DNA of 64,000 bases from Gigaspora rosea (taxonomy: Eukaryota; Glomeromycota; Glomeromycetes; Diversisporales; Gigasporaceae): NCBI GenBank assembly GCA_003550325.1, contig QKWP01002074.1, forward strand, positions 25,240 to 89,239. The letters are read 5' to 3'. Position 1 is the stretch's first letter; each line of letters opens with the position of its first letter. The notes under the pieces were generated by a model. That model saw only the letters and a list, made by a program, of their open reading frames with translations. It ran no database searches and was not told the DNA's origin. Made by a program: the position numbers and the translations under genes. Of this stretch, positions 45,561-58,300 are shown piece by piece.

Positions 45561-47892
45561 TATGTGTAATGCTTCTTTCTGAAGGTTACTTTTTTAATAG
45601 AAAAAAATGGATTGACGATCCGTGATTTTAGTTATTGGCCAATGAAATTTAACGCAGATCATCACGGGACATCGAATTTTTTATTCAGATTGGGTTAGCA
45701 TTTTATATGACAAATCCCTAAGTTTTTGATTCAGTCAATAAGGCAACATCAAGTGTAATGTGAATATTAAAGACAACCAGTAACTTTATTTTTTATTTGT
45801 AAAAGAAGATATTAATTGTCACGGCTGATACTGAAATTTGGTCCCATTTTTGATATGAAATTTTAAAAGATTTTTACCAGGCTCACATTTTCAAATCGAA
45901 ACTTCAATTTCAGCATCATCCGTAACATTAATTAAGTTTCTTGTATACAAAGGTGAGTCAATCTATTTAATCCGTAGCTGTCCACCACAATTCCCTTAAC
46001 TTCTCGCAGTATCAACCATTAAACCACTCTTCAAGTCAGTAATCATCACGTATAAATTGTGAAACTGCATCTCAGATTCAGATACGAGTGAAAAGAATAA
46101 AAAACGTAAAAAAAAACGTACCGAGAAGCCTTCGCAGAATTGGAATGCTAATGTCGGTTCTAATTCACATTTTTCGTTAATCTTAAAATTTCACTTAATA
46201 TTATGGCGTACTAAAAAAAAAAAAATTTTATTGCAAAATTTTAGTATAATATTGTCTGCCCACTAACCCTATCACTAACCCAACTAAGATGACGTATACT
46301 AAAAGCGTAAATTAGCACATATAATCCCATTTAGAAACCAGTAAATTCCTGAGACAGAAGAATTTAATGGAATGCATCCAGTTAACGTTTGTTATTAAAA
46401 TCAAAAGAATGGACATATTGCATTCGCTTATTACCAAATATTTGCTAAAATAGACACTCTTGGAGATCGTAATTAGAAGTTTGGCCTCTATAGTAAATGG
46501 AATATTAGTAGGTAATAAAATGTTAGCACCGTTATCAAAATAAACTAGAAACTAAAAAGCATTTATTCAGTACCAAAAATCTGCCGAAAGGATGATTTTG
46601 AAGGAGCTTTTCGAAACGTTGTATCTGAAACATGCTTCATGAGTGTTGTTTAATTCGCCCTAATAATGTATAAATGCACTTGACATATTAAAATTGAAAA
46701 TGATATTCCATTTTCATCCACCTTAACTCCAATTCTATATTCGTTATCAAGCAAAAATGGGTCCATATTATTTCACCGACACTCATTTCTTCGACAAGCT
46801 TATTTTACAGAATAGTTCATTTCGTAGACAATATATTTCACCGACAGCTCATTCACAGACAAATTTTTTTAATAAATCGCACTAACCTTAACTCTAATTC
46901 CAAACCTAAACCTAATGACAATGACTAGAATTACTTTGTCTGTGAAATGAGCTGCCGGTGAAATATACTGATTACGAAATGAACTATTCTGTAAGTAAAA
47001 TAAGCTTTGTCGGTAAAATGAGTGTCGGTGAAATGTGGTGTCTTTGAAGTGATTGTCTGTGAGTTGATCGGAACCGGCAAAACGGCAAAGGCAAACGGCA
47101 AAGGCAAAGGCAAACGGCAAACGGCAAAGGCAAACGGCAACGGCAAAGGCAAACGGCAACGGCAAAGGCAAAGGCAAAGGCAAACGGCAAAGGCAAAGGC
47201 AAAGGCAAACGGCAAAAGGGCAAAACTCTTCAGTCTGAAACATTTATATCTGCAGATTTTTAAGAAATGAGTTAATAAATAATGCGATTAGAAAAGGTGA
47301 GATGATTAGTGAGTTAAGTTGACAAAAAGAAAAGTATACTTGCTATTAAGGCGATGCTCGCACAACCTTATCGTGTCATATAGCTGTTTAAACTAAAAAA
47401 ATCATTAATTAGTCGGGTTAGAGTGAAAAAACATTCTTATAACTTATCTTTAAGTTATAAAGCTACGACTAGTTAGGGGTAAAATATTCAGTTTCGCAGT
47501 TTTGCATGAGGTATACGTAGTGTTGGTCGCCCTTACAAGTCCAAGTTTCATTAAACACTGGGTACGCGAGATCTAAAGATTATCATACTATATATATTAA
47601 TTAATTATGGAGCGAAAGTTGTTATAGCATTTACGAGTTTTACTTTAAAAAAGCAGGTTTTATATATAAAAGCCGATTTTATCTAATTAAAGGCGGGTTT
47701 ACACAGATATGTAAAAGAAAAAAGCAGATTTTATCTAATTAAAGGCGGGTTTTACATAGATACTTCTAAAAAAAGCGGATTTTACATAACCTAAGTAATA
47801 AACTCAGGTTTTACATAATCATCTCAGATTTTACATGATATGATTGATAAACACGGGTTTTACCGGTTGGCAACTCAGGTTTCACCCTGTCG
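45561..47892 (-). repeat. MULE right terminal inverted repeat (copy C)
   Basis: 2,332 bp, reverse complement of copy A. I compared the minisatellite (47080-47225 against 33828-33970) base by base and it matched in unit order and number. Noted differences elsewhere are few: one base in a TTTTTTT run near 46863, and about 10 extra bases (TTTTCTAT-like) near 45595. Such similarity implies a recent copying event. It includes the same ATCATCCGTGACA-family MITE (45815-45935). Confidence 0.9.
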
Positions 47893-47902
47893 TATTATAT
47901 TA
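47893..47902 (+). repeat. Target-site duplication, right (10 bp)
   Basis: TATTATATTA, identical to 33144-33153, directly abuts the right terminus (…ACCCTGTCG). See the left copy for caveats on base composition. Confidence 0.8.
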
Positions 47903-48194
47903 TTTAAATTTGGTCGTATTTAAAGTCATTATTGTTAATTCTCCTATTGGTGAATATGCGCTCCTATGTACTTACATCAGTTGCGTCATCTGTATCACCT
48001 GGTTGGCGGGTAATCCATTTGTATTATATTAAACTGGTTGGGATATTTAAGCTGGTTTGTCAAAATTAGGATCCGGTTGACTTTTTTTCGGTTCGGATTG
48101 TCAGTTGGGCAGTTATCCGGATTGGATTGTTATAGAATAGGTTTTTAATCTTGGTAGAAATTAGTTTGAAAATTAGAACTTAATAAGGAAATTT

Positions 48195-48720
48195 TGTAAT
48201 AACTGTATTTAGTAATAGTGATATGCGAAATTGATGTGCAATGACACTCAATGACGCTTAGCGACGCTTAACGACGCTTAGCGACGCTTAATGACGCTTA
48301 GCGACGCTTAACGACGCTTAGTGACGCTTAATGACGCTTAGTGACGCTTAACAACGCTTAGCGACGCTTAGCTCAATAGATATATAAACCCACCTTATTT
48401 CCCTTAGTTTTAGACAGATCCAGACATTGTATTTTTATCTTTACTTTTATATTTATTACCCTTCTCTCTTATTATTAATAAACTCTTGGGATTTCTAAGG
48501 AACAGACACCTTGGAATAGCCCTCTTGTTAAATTAATAAACTGTGTATTATCTCTTGTTGTTTTATACCGAACTGCCTCAGAGAAGTGTGTAGTTTCTTA
48601 CAGACATAAAAGAAACTATACTTCCCTCTTGCACACCGCTTCACGCCCAAAGTAAGGGATCTCAGGAGCCGTGTGATTGTTACTCTATCGGAATTAAAGA
48701 AGGCTTCCGGTACTGTAACA
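48195..48720 (+). repeat. Possible LTR (solo or 5') with internal 10-bp array
   Basis: The segment begins TGTAATAACTG and ends ACTGTAACA, i.e. TG...CA with weak inverted ends. It has a TATA-like GATATATAAACCC at about 48378 and a polyadenylation-like AATAAACT near 48477, in the order expected of an LTR. No 5-bp target duplication is visible (AATTT versus GGATG). Within it, at 48240-48372, lies a tandem array. I found no reverse transcriptase nearby, so LTR identity is a guess from form. Confidence 0.3.
48240..48372. repeat. 10-bp tandem array, about 13 units
   Basis: The unit (A)RYGACGCTT, with the two bases before GACGCTT alternating AGC, AAC, AAT and AGT, repeats in perfect 10-base register from ACTCAATGACGCTT to CGACGCTTAGC. 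Ten-base spacing is close to one helical turn. It sits about 20 bp upstream of a TATA-like sequence. Confidence 0.9.
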
Positions 48721-48804
48721 GGATGTTGGAACCCTAAGCACAGCGTAATTTTGAATTTTCAGGAAATAGGTTATGTGAGCTTTGGAGTAGAGATGATATA
48801 TATA

Positions 48805-49390
48805 TGGTAAACCCGTAACAGTATACTATGTCGATCAAATTAGTCAACCGTTTGATGATATTGATGATGTTGAACCCCAACATAGAAATGGATTGAACGT
48901 CATGCTCAGCTATGTCAATATTTATTGGATCTAAAGAAATGTAAGAATCGTCAGCGTTGCTATGAATACAGAGCTCCTGGTGCAGTACTTTTACTAGACC
49001 AAAATAATGGGGTTCTCCCTCCAATTGCCAAAGGAATGAATAGTTATTATATTGAACCGATACATGCTCTTCAATATTTTAACAAATTAAAAATTCCACA
49101 ATATAATAGTTCATGCCCATCAATTTCAAAGGAAATGTACTAGCGTTTATGTTGTAATAAGTGTGGTAAGTATTACTCTACCTTGAAGTTCATCGCAAAT
49201 CACAAATGTCAACAGAATCCATTCAAATGTAGTCGACCTCAAAAGCAAGTTGATGAGACTGTTAATTTAAACTTTAGAGTTGCCGAAAATGTAGTTGATC
49301 GTGATTTGTTGGAAGGCGAGATTTTGAATTTACGTGAAGTGCAATCTGAAAATGAATGGGAATTAATAGATGTTAGAATCTATAACTAAT
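48805..49390 (+). pseudogene. C2H2-finger hypothetical protein, C-terminal relic
   Basis: Plus-strand frames read YYVDQISQPFDDIDDVEPQH, then, after a one-base shift near 48893, WIERHAQLCQYLLDLKKCKN, RQRCYEYRAPGAVLLLDQNN, an in-frame TAG at 49141, then CNKCGKYYSTLKFIANHKC (a C2H2 finger) and a tail ending DVRIYN. The broken frame suggests a 3' remnant of a transposon-type gene. I do not recognise the exact family. It directly follows the possible LTR at 48195-48720, but no retrotransposon domain is present. Confidence 0.55.
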
Positions 49391-52300
49391 ATTTGTTAGA
49401 ATTTTAAGTGTAGTTTTTTAAACATATAAAAAAAAATAAATACATAAGCCTGTTGGCTAACAATTTACATAACCTTCTCCTTATATAATTTGTAACATGT
49501 GGAACATGTTCATTCATCTATATCATCCCCAGATCTATTATAGATCAAGATTTTTGTAAAAAAATAAAAAACTTAGGTACATTTATAATAGAATATAAAA
49601 GAACCTGTGCACATTAATAAGATATAAGTTAAATGATAAAAGACCCGGATATTTAATTTTTTATCTAAACAATAGTATTTTGTACTACAGTGTGACCTGT
49701 AGCTCGTAATCTTGGCTCAGCGCTACTAGTATATATTATATATATAGATGTAATTACCAGCTGACCCCATGTATTCATAGTAGAAATTAGGTGATAAATA
49801 GCATGCTCCTTACTTTTAGCTAATAATTAAACACGCAAATATTAAAATATTCTATATACTTAATTATAGATTAAAAGTAAGTTTAAAAGACTATTGTTGT
49901 AAAAACTTATTTTGTAATAAATTTTAATAGCAAATAATTCACAATCATAATGAAAAAAATATTTGTAACTCTTTCTGACAATTACTTGGTCCAAATTTCT
50001 GACAGAAGAAAAAACAAAAGTTTCTTGTTGGAGAGTTACCTATACGTTATGTATAGTAGGATAACACAAAAATACGGTTTTTATAAAGGTCAATGACTTT
50101 TTTTTCTCCTTTTTATATTTGGCATGCAAGCCAGAAGCATTCTCTTACAAAGATAACTGGCAAGAGGTGGCACCCTTGTACAGAAAATTTTGGTGGAGAT
50201 ATAAATATATTGTCTTCATCGACAAAGTTTTGTGTAGTAAAACAGTGGTGAACAACAAGAAAATGAGTTTTATCTTTTTATACTTTTCTTCAAGTTTGTT
50301 TCAAGTATCGTCTTTTGCCTCTTTGGATTTTTCAAATAATTTTTGCCAAAAAGTGGGCATTCTAGTTTACTTCTTCCAAAAGATCAGCAGTGTTTACTTC
50401 TTCCAAATTGGGTATGCGCCCCCAGACTGGAACCAGCGCTGTCACAAGTGAATTTGGTTATCAAATAAACAATGAATGATGTGTTATGGAATCTTGGAGG
50501 GCATGTAAAGAATTTCTTACTTGGTTACAGAGTTTGAAACATAGCTTTTTGTTCTTTTCTGTAAATATAACACTTTGGTAAATATAGTCTATGCAGTGTT
50601 ATATAATTTTTACAGTCTAGTATAGGCTTAATAACACCTTCATAGTCTATTTTTTCTTTGCTTTTTTTTTGGTTTTTCTTTTTTGTTTTATTTTTTCTTG
50701 GATATATAATTTTTTAGTTTTTGGTTAATTGTGTTGGGTATTTAGTTTTGTTCCCCTATTTTAATCTTCCCCTTGTTTTTATTCTTCTTTATGAGAAGTT
50801 CAGAGGAGTTTTTGAAGAAGTAGGTTATGAAACATAGTTGGTTTGTAACTATAGCTAATGAATTTTTTTTGGCTTATATGTAAGTCGATGTGGCTAGTTG
50901 CATTTGAGTGCAAATTTTATTTGTAGCCAGATAAGGTCGAAGTCTGTTGATTGTAATATATTAAAAAGAAATTTTTAGTAAATAAATCTATAAGAGTTCG
51001 GCAAGACTGCCAAAGTTTTAAAAAAAAAAATTTCACAATCATAATTGGCTAATTTTGGGATCAACCCAAATTGTTAGATATAAAGATTGTTGAGGACCCT
51101 GAAATATATATAAATAGGTCAGGTATTAGTTTGCTTATTTTTGGTATTTTTATATAGATTTTTTCTATTTATAGTAATTTTTTGCTTATTTTTAAGGTTT
51201 TTGCAAATCTTTCTATTTTTGGTAATTTTATAATTAATCTGATTTATCTATATATATTTTTGCTTGATTCACTGAAAGTTAGTTTCTTGCTAGTTTTTTT
51301 TTTTAATACTATATCCCGACAGAATATTTCACTTATAGCATTTTTTGTTAACAGAATCTTTTCTTAACATATTATGTTTTCTACATCCCCTTTCCTTGAC
51401 AGAAAATATTTTTGAAAAGATATTTTATTAATATAATGTATTTCAGAAAAAGTATTTTCCTTATATAACATGCTTCTGATATCTTTTTTCGACAAGATCT
51501 TTCTTAGATTAGAAATTTTGTTTAAAAATAATTATTGGGTAGTTTTAAGAATAGTAATATATTCGTGCTCATCAGATAATATGATTAAGCACTTGGTCTA
51601 AATTAGTATTAGGGTTGGGGTTAGATTAGGGTCAGATGATAGTATAATTTAGGCTAAGTTGTTAGTGCTAGTAAACAAATAACATAGTTGCATGATTTCA
51701 TGTGATGTAATAATCACTAGGTTTATTGTTTTTGTTAAAAAAAGAAAACTTAGTATCAGAGAAAAGTCAAATTAGAAATATGTTATATTAGATAAATATC
51801 TTGTCGAAAATATGAGATGTCAAGAAATGAGGATATCGAAAACATGGTATATCAAGAAAAGATTCTGTCAACAAAAAGTGCTATAGGCGAAGCATTCTGT
51901 TGAGGATATAGTGTCAGAAAAATAAACGGCAGGAAACTAACTTTTGGAGAATTATATCATAATCGATAAAATAGTTGTAATTATAATTAAAAATAAAAAT
52001 AGGTATAACTACTAAAGGAAAAAAATAATTTATATATTATATTTTATATTATATTAAGAGGTATGCTATTTATTATGATATTTTTTACTTATCATAGCAG
52101 CTACTTCTATTCATATATAGTGTGATCACTTTATTTAATTCTAATTGATTAATATAATATATAGATGTGATTACTACCTTTGACCATATATCTATGATAA
52201 AAATCATATAATAAATAATTAAAAAATAATATAGATAAAACTTTTAAGTTCATTAACATTAGAGTTAGCATTTAGTATAAAGCTAAAAAAATAAATGATT

Positions 52301-55300
52301 ATATGGTAAAATTGCTTAAGAAACCCTTTTTGTTAGAGTATTAAAAATGGTTTATTATGCAGATTTTTGAAAAAGAAGTGATTTTGACAAAATAAACATT
52401 TATTCTAATAGTGCTACATTATACCTGATCAAATCTGATTTGTAGATCAATAATTCAATAGTATATAGCTAATTTATAATATATTTTAAATAGTATTATA
52501 TGTTTTTTTTTATTTAAAAACTTTTTTTAACTATGCTTAATATTTAAATATTCAAGTATCCAAAATATTTAAAGTATTTTAAGCTTTAATAATTAATAAT
52601 AATTTAATTAAAAAATATGCAGCATACAGTATAGTATATAATTATATATATTTTTTTAGATACTAAACTTGTTTATTTAAAAAATTAAAATAAATTTTCT
52701 CAATAAAATTTTAAGTAATTTTAATTTGTTTGTTTAAAAATATTTTACGTATATAATCTATTTGCAATTTGAATCTACTACAATATAGTAATTTAAACTT
52801 GGATTTAAATAAGCTTTATTAATTTATAGAATTTTTGCTAATATCCAATAAATATATTTTTGAGAATAATATATACATGTAATTATTAATCAACAAAAAA
52901 TCCATTCACACTGATTTCTAATACGTTATAACAATGAATATTTTTAATAGTATATACAGTGTAACGTTTAGCCCCCCAAATTCATGTATATAATAAATAA
53001 TATATGAAAATTACTAAATTTATCTGGTGAGGTATATACCTGGTATATGAAAAAATACAACTTTAATGTTAATAAGTTAGTAGGTTAGGGTTGAAGGTGC
53101 GTTTATATGCAAAATTTAGAACTAAACATTTTTGCTTAAGCGCACTAAATAAGTTTTCTTAAAAAATTTTGATATTAAAGATTTTTTAATTTTTTTTTTT
53201 CTTATACCCGGTATATATGTATATATCCACTTGTACAAATAGAAATTCCCATAAAATATATATATTATTTAAAGTCGTAATGCTTTAAAAATAATTGTAC
53301 TAATTTTAATGAATGTTGTCGTTATAGGTATTTTAAATTTTTAAAAATTCGTACTTGATTGAACTGGTTGATTAAAATAGCATATTCAATCTTTTTACGA
53401 CGCGAGCTCCAGATATTGCATGTACGAAATAAACTAAATCTGGCAAAGTATTAATGATCATTTTGATAAAGAATTTTGAGGAGTAGTATCATATGAATTT
53501 CTCTTTCAGAGTTCAGCAAGAATTTAAATTGTCGCATAAATAGTGAATGAATTATAGTTAGAGGTATTTGAGCGATCACGTGACCCGCTGCTTTCATTAA
53601 CACAATGGTGAATGGGACATATAATGTATACGAGCAAAGATGAATTATTTTAGATATGAAATAAGTTTTTAATCTCAAAATAATCAATGAAGATAAGTGA
53701 TAGATCCACGAAAGCATGGGCCAGACAAGTTATAAAGAAGAGATTTCCAAGACGATCAATACGCAAAAATGTCATCATTGATTATTGTATCCTTGACATA
53801 AAACACCTCCTATCATTAATCGCCAATACAATGTGCTGGTTTCCATCAATTAAACAGAAGAAATATATAATATATCCTTTTTCGAACACCATTATTATGC
53901 AGGGACAGCCGTTAATTTCCTTTATGAAGGGCCAAGGAGACAACGCGTCACAGGAGAATGAGAATTAGTAAGAGTTCATTCTTATGAATTAGGATTAAGT
54001 AATTGCTTTCGCCTTATCGGTAAGTAAATTATCCAAGTGGAAGTTCAGATCATTCTTCGAATATCGATATATTGCTATATTTATATTTTTATATGCTTTA
54101 TAAATTTATATAAGGTGAGAACGATAGTTTACTGAAGAGCGGAAAAACAAATTTGAATTGATTGGTCAATTGATCGCCGAAAACAATGGACTATGTCAAA
54201 ATTTAGACACCGCTCTTGGTAATAGGGATTTATTTATTGCCTGATTTGTCCTGACACTTGCACAAAAACATGCGGACTTTCTGTTGCTTCTATAAACTTC
54301 TTTTTAGTGACCACTGATCGAGCTGAATTTTTGGATCTGGTCCCTATTATATTATATGTATAACAAAATCAATAATTTTATTAGTGTTATTAGTGTGATT
54401 TCATCAATTGAACATTGATGTGTGTGGGTCTCCATGTAATTTTTGCATTTACCTCCTATAATACTTTATAAAACTCCTTTACGACCTCTTCTGATCCACA
54501 ACTTTTTTTTTCCCCTTTTCCCGTTTTTTTCCTCTTTTCCTTCTTTTCTCGTGTCCTCCTTGATATATTAATATTATTGAAATTTTTTTTCTCTCTAAAC
54601 AAGAAAGTGGTCAGCCATATTAATTGACTTGCTCTTTAATATCTTTAATACTATATATACCATAATATACCATTTGTAATAAATATATCTTTATATGTAT
54701 TCATTGTAGTAAATCTGAAGGCACGAAAAAAAATAAAAACTTTAGATTTTATTTTTTTTCGTTTGTAGTTTTTAGATAAACTCATGATTTCGTTCTTTTA
54801 ATTATGCAAATTTTACATAAAATCACGCTAAAGTTTCATATTTTTTTGTTCATTCCATCCACCATTCTTTTTCATCCATCATACGTGCCATCACTCTCTT
54901 TATCTCATCCTTTATACATATATTAGTTGCTGCACTCCCATTAATTCTACATATATAATATATATAAACAATATATATAAATAATATATATAAATAATAT
55001 ATATATCATACATATATATATTTTTTATTTATTTATTTATATTTATATATTGTATTCCGATATTCTTTATCGGTATTCTTTATTAATGTTTTTCTATCGA
55101 TATATTTTTTTTGACTTAAAAAAAAATAATTCGAAACAAAAAAGTGCATTTCATATATTTTAATATATCGTAAAAATTGCCACGTTTTTTCATTAAACAT
55201 TTTTTCTGCGGCACAACAGAATTACATATAATCTTCTCAAAATTACTTATTGTAAAACTTTTTTGAGAATTTGAATTTCTTTATTTTTTTTCTCCATAAA

Positions 55301-55380
55301 GAATCTTTTATACATATCTATATATATATATATATTATATATATAAATATATATATATATTTATATTATTTAATAATAAT
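49391..55380. other. Gene-poor repeat region upstream of the RasGEF gene
   Basis: No confident gene. About 50110-50530 (+) holds a broken copy of the unknown ORF at 18164-18612 (KRSAVFTSSK, YQINNE, then TGA). 51275-51950 is a foldback with AAAGTTAGTTTCTTGC / GCAGGAAACTAACTTT ends and a TTAGGGTTGGGGTTAGATTA loop. 52058-52200 repeats the module at 178-300. 52990-53230 is a weak foldback with GGTATATACC ends and a GGTTAGGGTT loop. A 93-codon frame at 53687-53968 has no recognisable features. 54500-54560 is a pyrimidine tract upstream of RasGEF, and 54940-55060 is (TA)n-rich. Confidence 0.45.
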
Positions 55381-55384
55381 AATT

Positions 55385-58300
55385 ATGGCTTGGAGAAACG
55401 TTAAAAAGTTGGGAAATCTTATCATTAATGATTCTCGGTCTTCCTCAAAAATCGTTAATTCTCAAAATACTACCGTATCTTCACGTAGCTCTTTAACTAA
55501 TAATGATAACCATAATGATAATAATATGGTTTCTTCTTCAAATGTTCAAACTGTCTATAGTTGTGGTACACGTTCGAATTTAACTGATATTTATACCGAA
55601 TTACGTGATGCGAGTGAGTTACTTTATCTTCAACTACCCGAAGATGTTAAATTGGTTTTGGATAGGCTTCGAAATTTACAGCGTGCTGAAATTTCTGTCT
55701 TATTTTATGATAAATTGCCAAATGGTGAATGTCAGGTATGTTTATTTCATTTTTTCTAATATTTTCTAATATTTTCTAATATTTTATTTTCACGTGACAT
55801 TGTTTATTGTTTATACATGTCGTAATTTATTAGTGTCCGTTCGTAACGTTAGAGTCTGCCTTGATGTCTATATTAATATTGGCTCCTACTTTATTGTTGG
55901 TCAATGCTCCTGATTCTTCTCAATCGAATGATGAAGAAGATGATCATGTTGGCTATTATGATGCCGAAGATTATTTATCATCACGTCCTTCCTCTTCAAT
56001 AATTCAGGAAGAGGCCCTTTCTGTAATACATGAAAATGTGGAATGTCATTATGCTGGTCGTTCTGATCAACCTCCGCATTCCCGTTATTATGCTCGTCTT
56101 TCACATTCTTCTGTTTCAACTCTTCATTCTGAATTATCTGAAACTTCTTCAAAACATTCCTCATTAGTAAAAGTTTTGAGTGCTTCTAGTCTTTTGACTA
56201 AAACAATTGGTTCTATATTATCTTATCATAATGATGTCCTAATGAATTCATTTACCGATTCTAAAACCTTGGAAAATTTTTGTCTGCTTTGTGCACGAGT
56301 GTCTAAAGAGGCTCAAGAACTAGCAAAGCAGATAAAGAGAATTACCACTCAAGGAAAAACTGATGTCTTGGTAGAATATGGTCAGGTGATAACTTCTTTT
56401 TGATAACTTTTGTTTTTTTTAATATTTACTTTCTTTTCGATATTTTTCTTAATTATTTGATTATTCTTTGGCAGACTGTTTATAATGAATTAGTGTCTCA
56501 TGCAAATAATTTGGTGGAAGCATTAGATTTGTTTGTAAATTTTGTTCATCTTCATCTTCCGCAAATTTATGAACAACGTAAGTTTTGTTAATTTTTCCAA
56601 TATTTTAAAAAGTGATTAGAATTCATGTTAAATATAGTTACAAAAAATAGCATCAGAATTGAATTCAACTTCTTTGGTGGATGCACAATCAAAAGAGCCC
56701 TTAGAACGAAGATATAAAAAGTATAATACATTTCATTATATGTTTGTATATATATTTTTTTTTGGTTATTAATATTCAATTTATACGTACTTTTATTACT
56801 TTTATTACTTTTATTAGAAAGAAGAATACATGTGAGTTCTCTTTTATTTAATTATTATATACTGTGTGGACTAAATTTAAATATATTATATATAGTTAAG
56901 AAAAAGATAATGCGGAGCCTCGGGACGTTCAGGCGACGTTCAGATTCAAAACAATCAATAAGTGGCCTAAATGTGACGGCTGATAGTTCGGATCGTTTGA
57001 GTGGGAACAGTAGTATATTATCCGAAGGAGGACATAAATCAAATGTCGATTTTTCAGTCTCTCTTTGGCGATCGGTAAGAAAAAATGTTTTTTTTTTTTA
57101 TTTCTGACATGTATAATTATATATATTCACTTATTTATGAACATGACATTTATCATATTATTACGTAGCGAAATGAAAGTAATGATTCTGATTTATCCAC
57201 TTCTTCCGCTCCTACTGTACCGATAATGTATATTAAAGAAAGAAAAATTACGTTCTCGGAAAGTTCCTTGCATAAATCTCGTTTTCACAATCATATATCT
57301 CCACAGTCAAATAATCGTTTTCACCGCAAGAATATAGATCTTTCTATTGATACTTCATCTAGAAATAGTCTCTTTTCTTTTGATTTTTTCCCAAATACTC
57401 CAAATATTCTAAATAGTAACCATAGCATTTCATTGAATCATCGAAATCATGATAGCTATTTACATTTTAATAACGAACCAGTATCTCCTGCATTATCTAA
57501 TTCAAGTAAAGGCTCTAAATTTAAAGAAATGTTGGATGATTCTCCATCTAAAATGTCTTTGGGATATAACATTGATCAAAATACGAAAAGACATCGTATT
57601 AGAACTCAATCATTTATATCTAGATTAATGTCTCTGTCAAGTTCCCCTCCTTTATCACCTACTTCAACAAAATCTTCTTTATCTATAGGAAATAGACATA
57701 AAAGCAAAGAAAATTTGACTGATTCTGAAAGAGAAAATACTCCAAGACCTCGTCGTGTTTCAAATTCAAGCATAAAATCTTATTTCCTTAAACATATTCA
57801 TCTACCTTCTCGTAAAGGTAAAGTTTCCGAGAATACCGCTCGAACGACAAGTTATTGGCCGGTAACTGAGGATCCTTTAGTCTCTGAATCTTCAACGAAC
57901 AAAAGTTCCAATCTTTTTTTCAGAGCTCCATCTATATCCGGTAAACGTCCTAAATTACATAAAATTAATAGTGATACTGATTTGAGAAGTTTACGAAAAA
58001 TGTGGGCAGAACGTGATCAAACCCCTCCTTTATCAGCTCATGTGGAAGATATTGGAGAAGAAACTATTGAAACTATTTCTCCTGTTGAAGTTTATGAGAG
58101 AAATCTACGAGAAAGTTTACTTCGAAAAATCGTAACAAAAAAAAGGTATTTATTAATTAAAATATACAATATATACAGTATATATTATATATTATGTTAT
58201 ATAATATATATATAGATATATATTTTTGCTAATATTTAATATAAAAAAAAAAAAAAGTTCAACTAGTTTGAGTATTAAAAAGAAGTCCAGTCTGAGTAAT

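Larger units (their letters stand above)
33154..47892 (-). mobile_element. Mutator-like (MULE) transposon, complete-looking, 14.7 kb
   Basis: The element is bounded by inverted terminal repeats of about 2.3 kb (33154-35475 and 45561-47892), both ending CGACAGGGTGAAACCTGAG, with a 10-bp target duplication outside. It contains one multi-exon minus-strand gene (37828-43510) for a MULE transposase with extra domains. The terminal repeats are nearly identical even across a fast-evolving TTTGCC minisatellite, which points to recent transposition or to gene conversion between ends. An extra, diverged copy of the terminal repeat lies in direct tandem at 35476-37320. Several unrelated foldback MITEs sit in the introns and flanks of the gene. 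I know of no description of this exact architecture, but I could not search. Confidence 0.88.

Noticed and set aside
53687-53968. 93-codon plus-strand frame
   Set aside because: No family motif, no neighbouring exon structure and no repeat support. In sequence this AT-rich a frame of this length can occur by chance.
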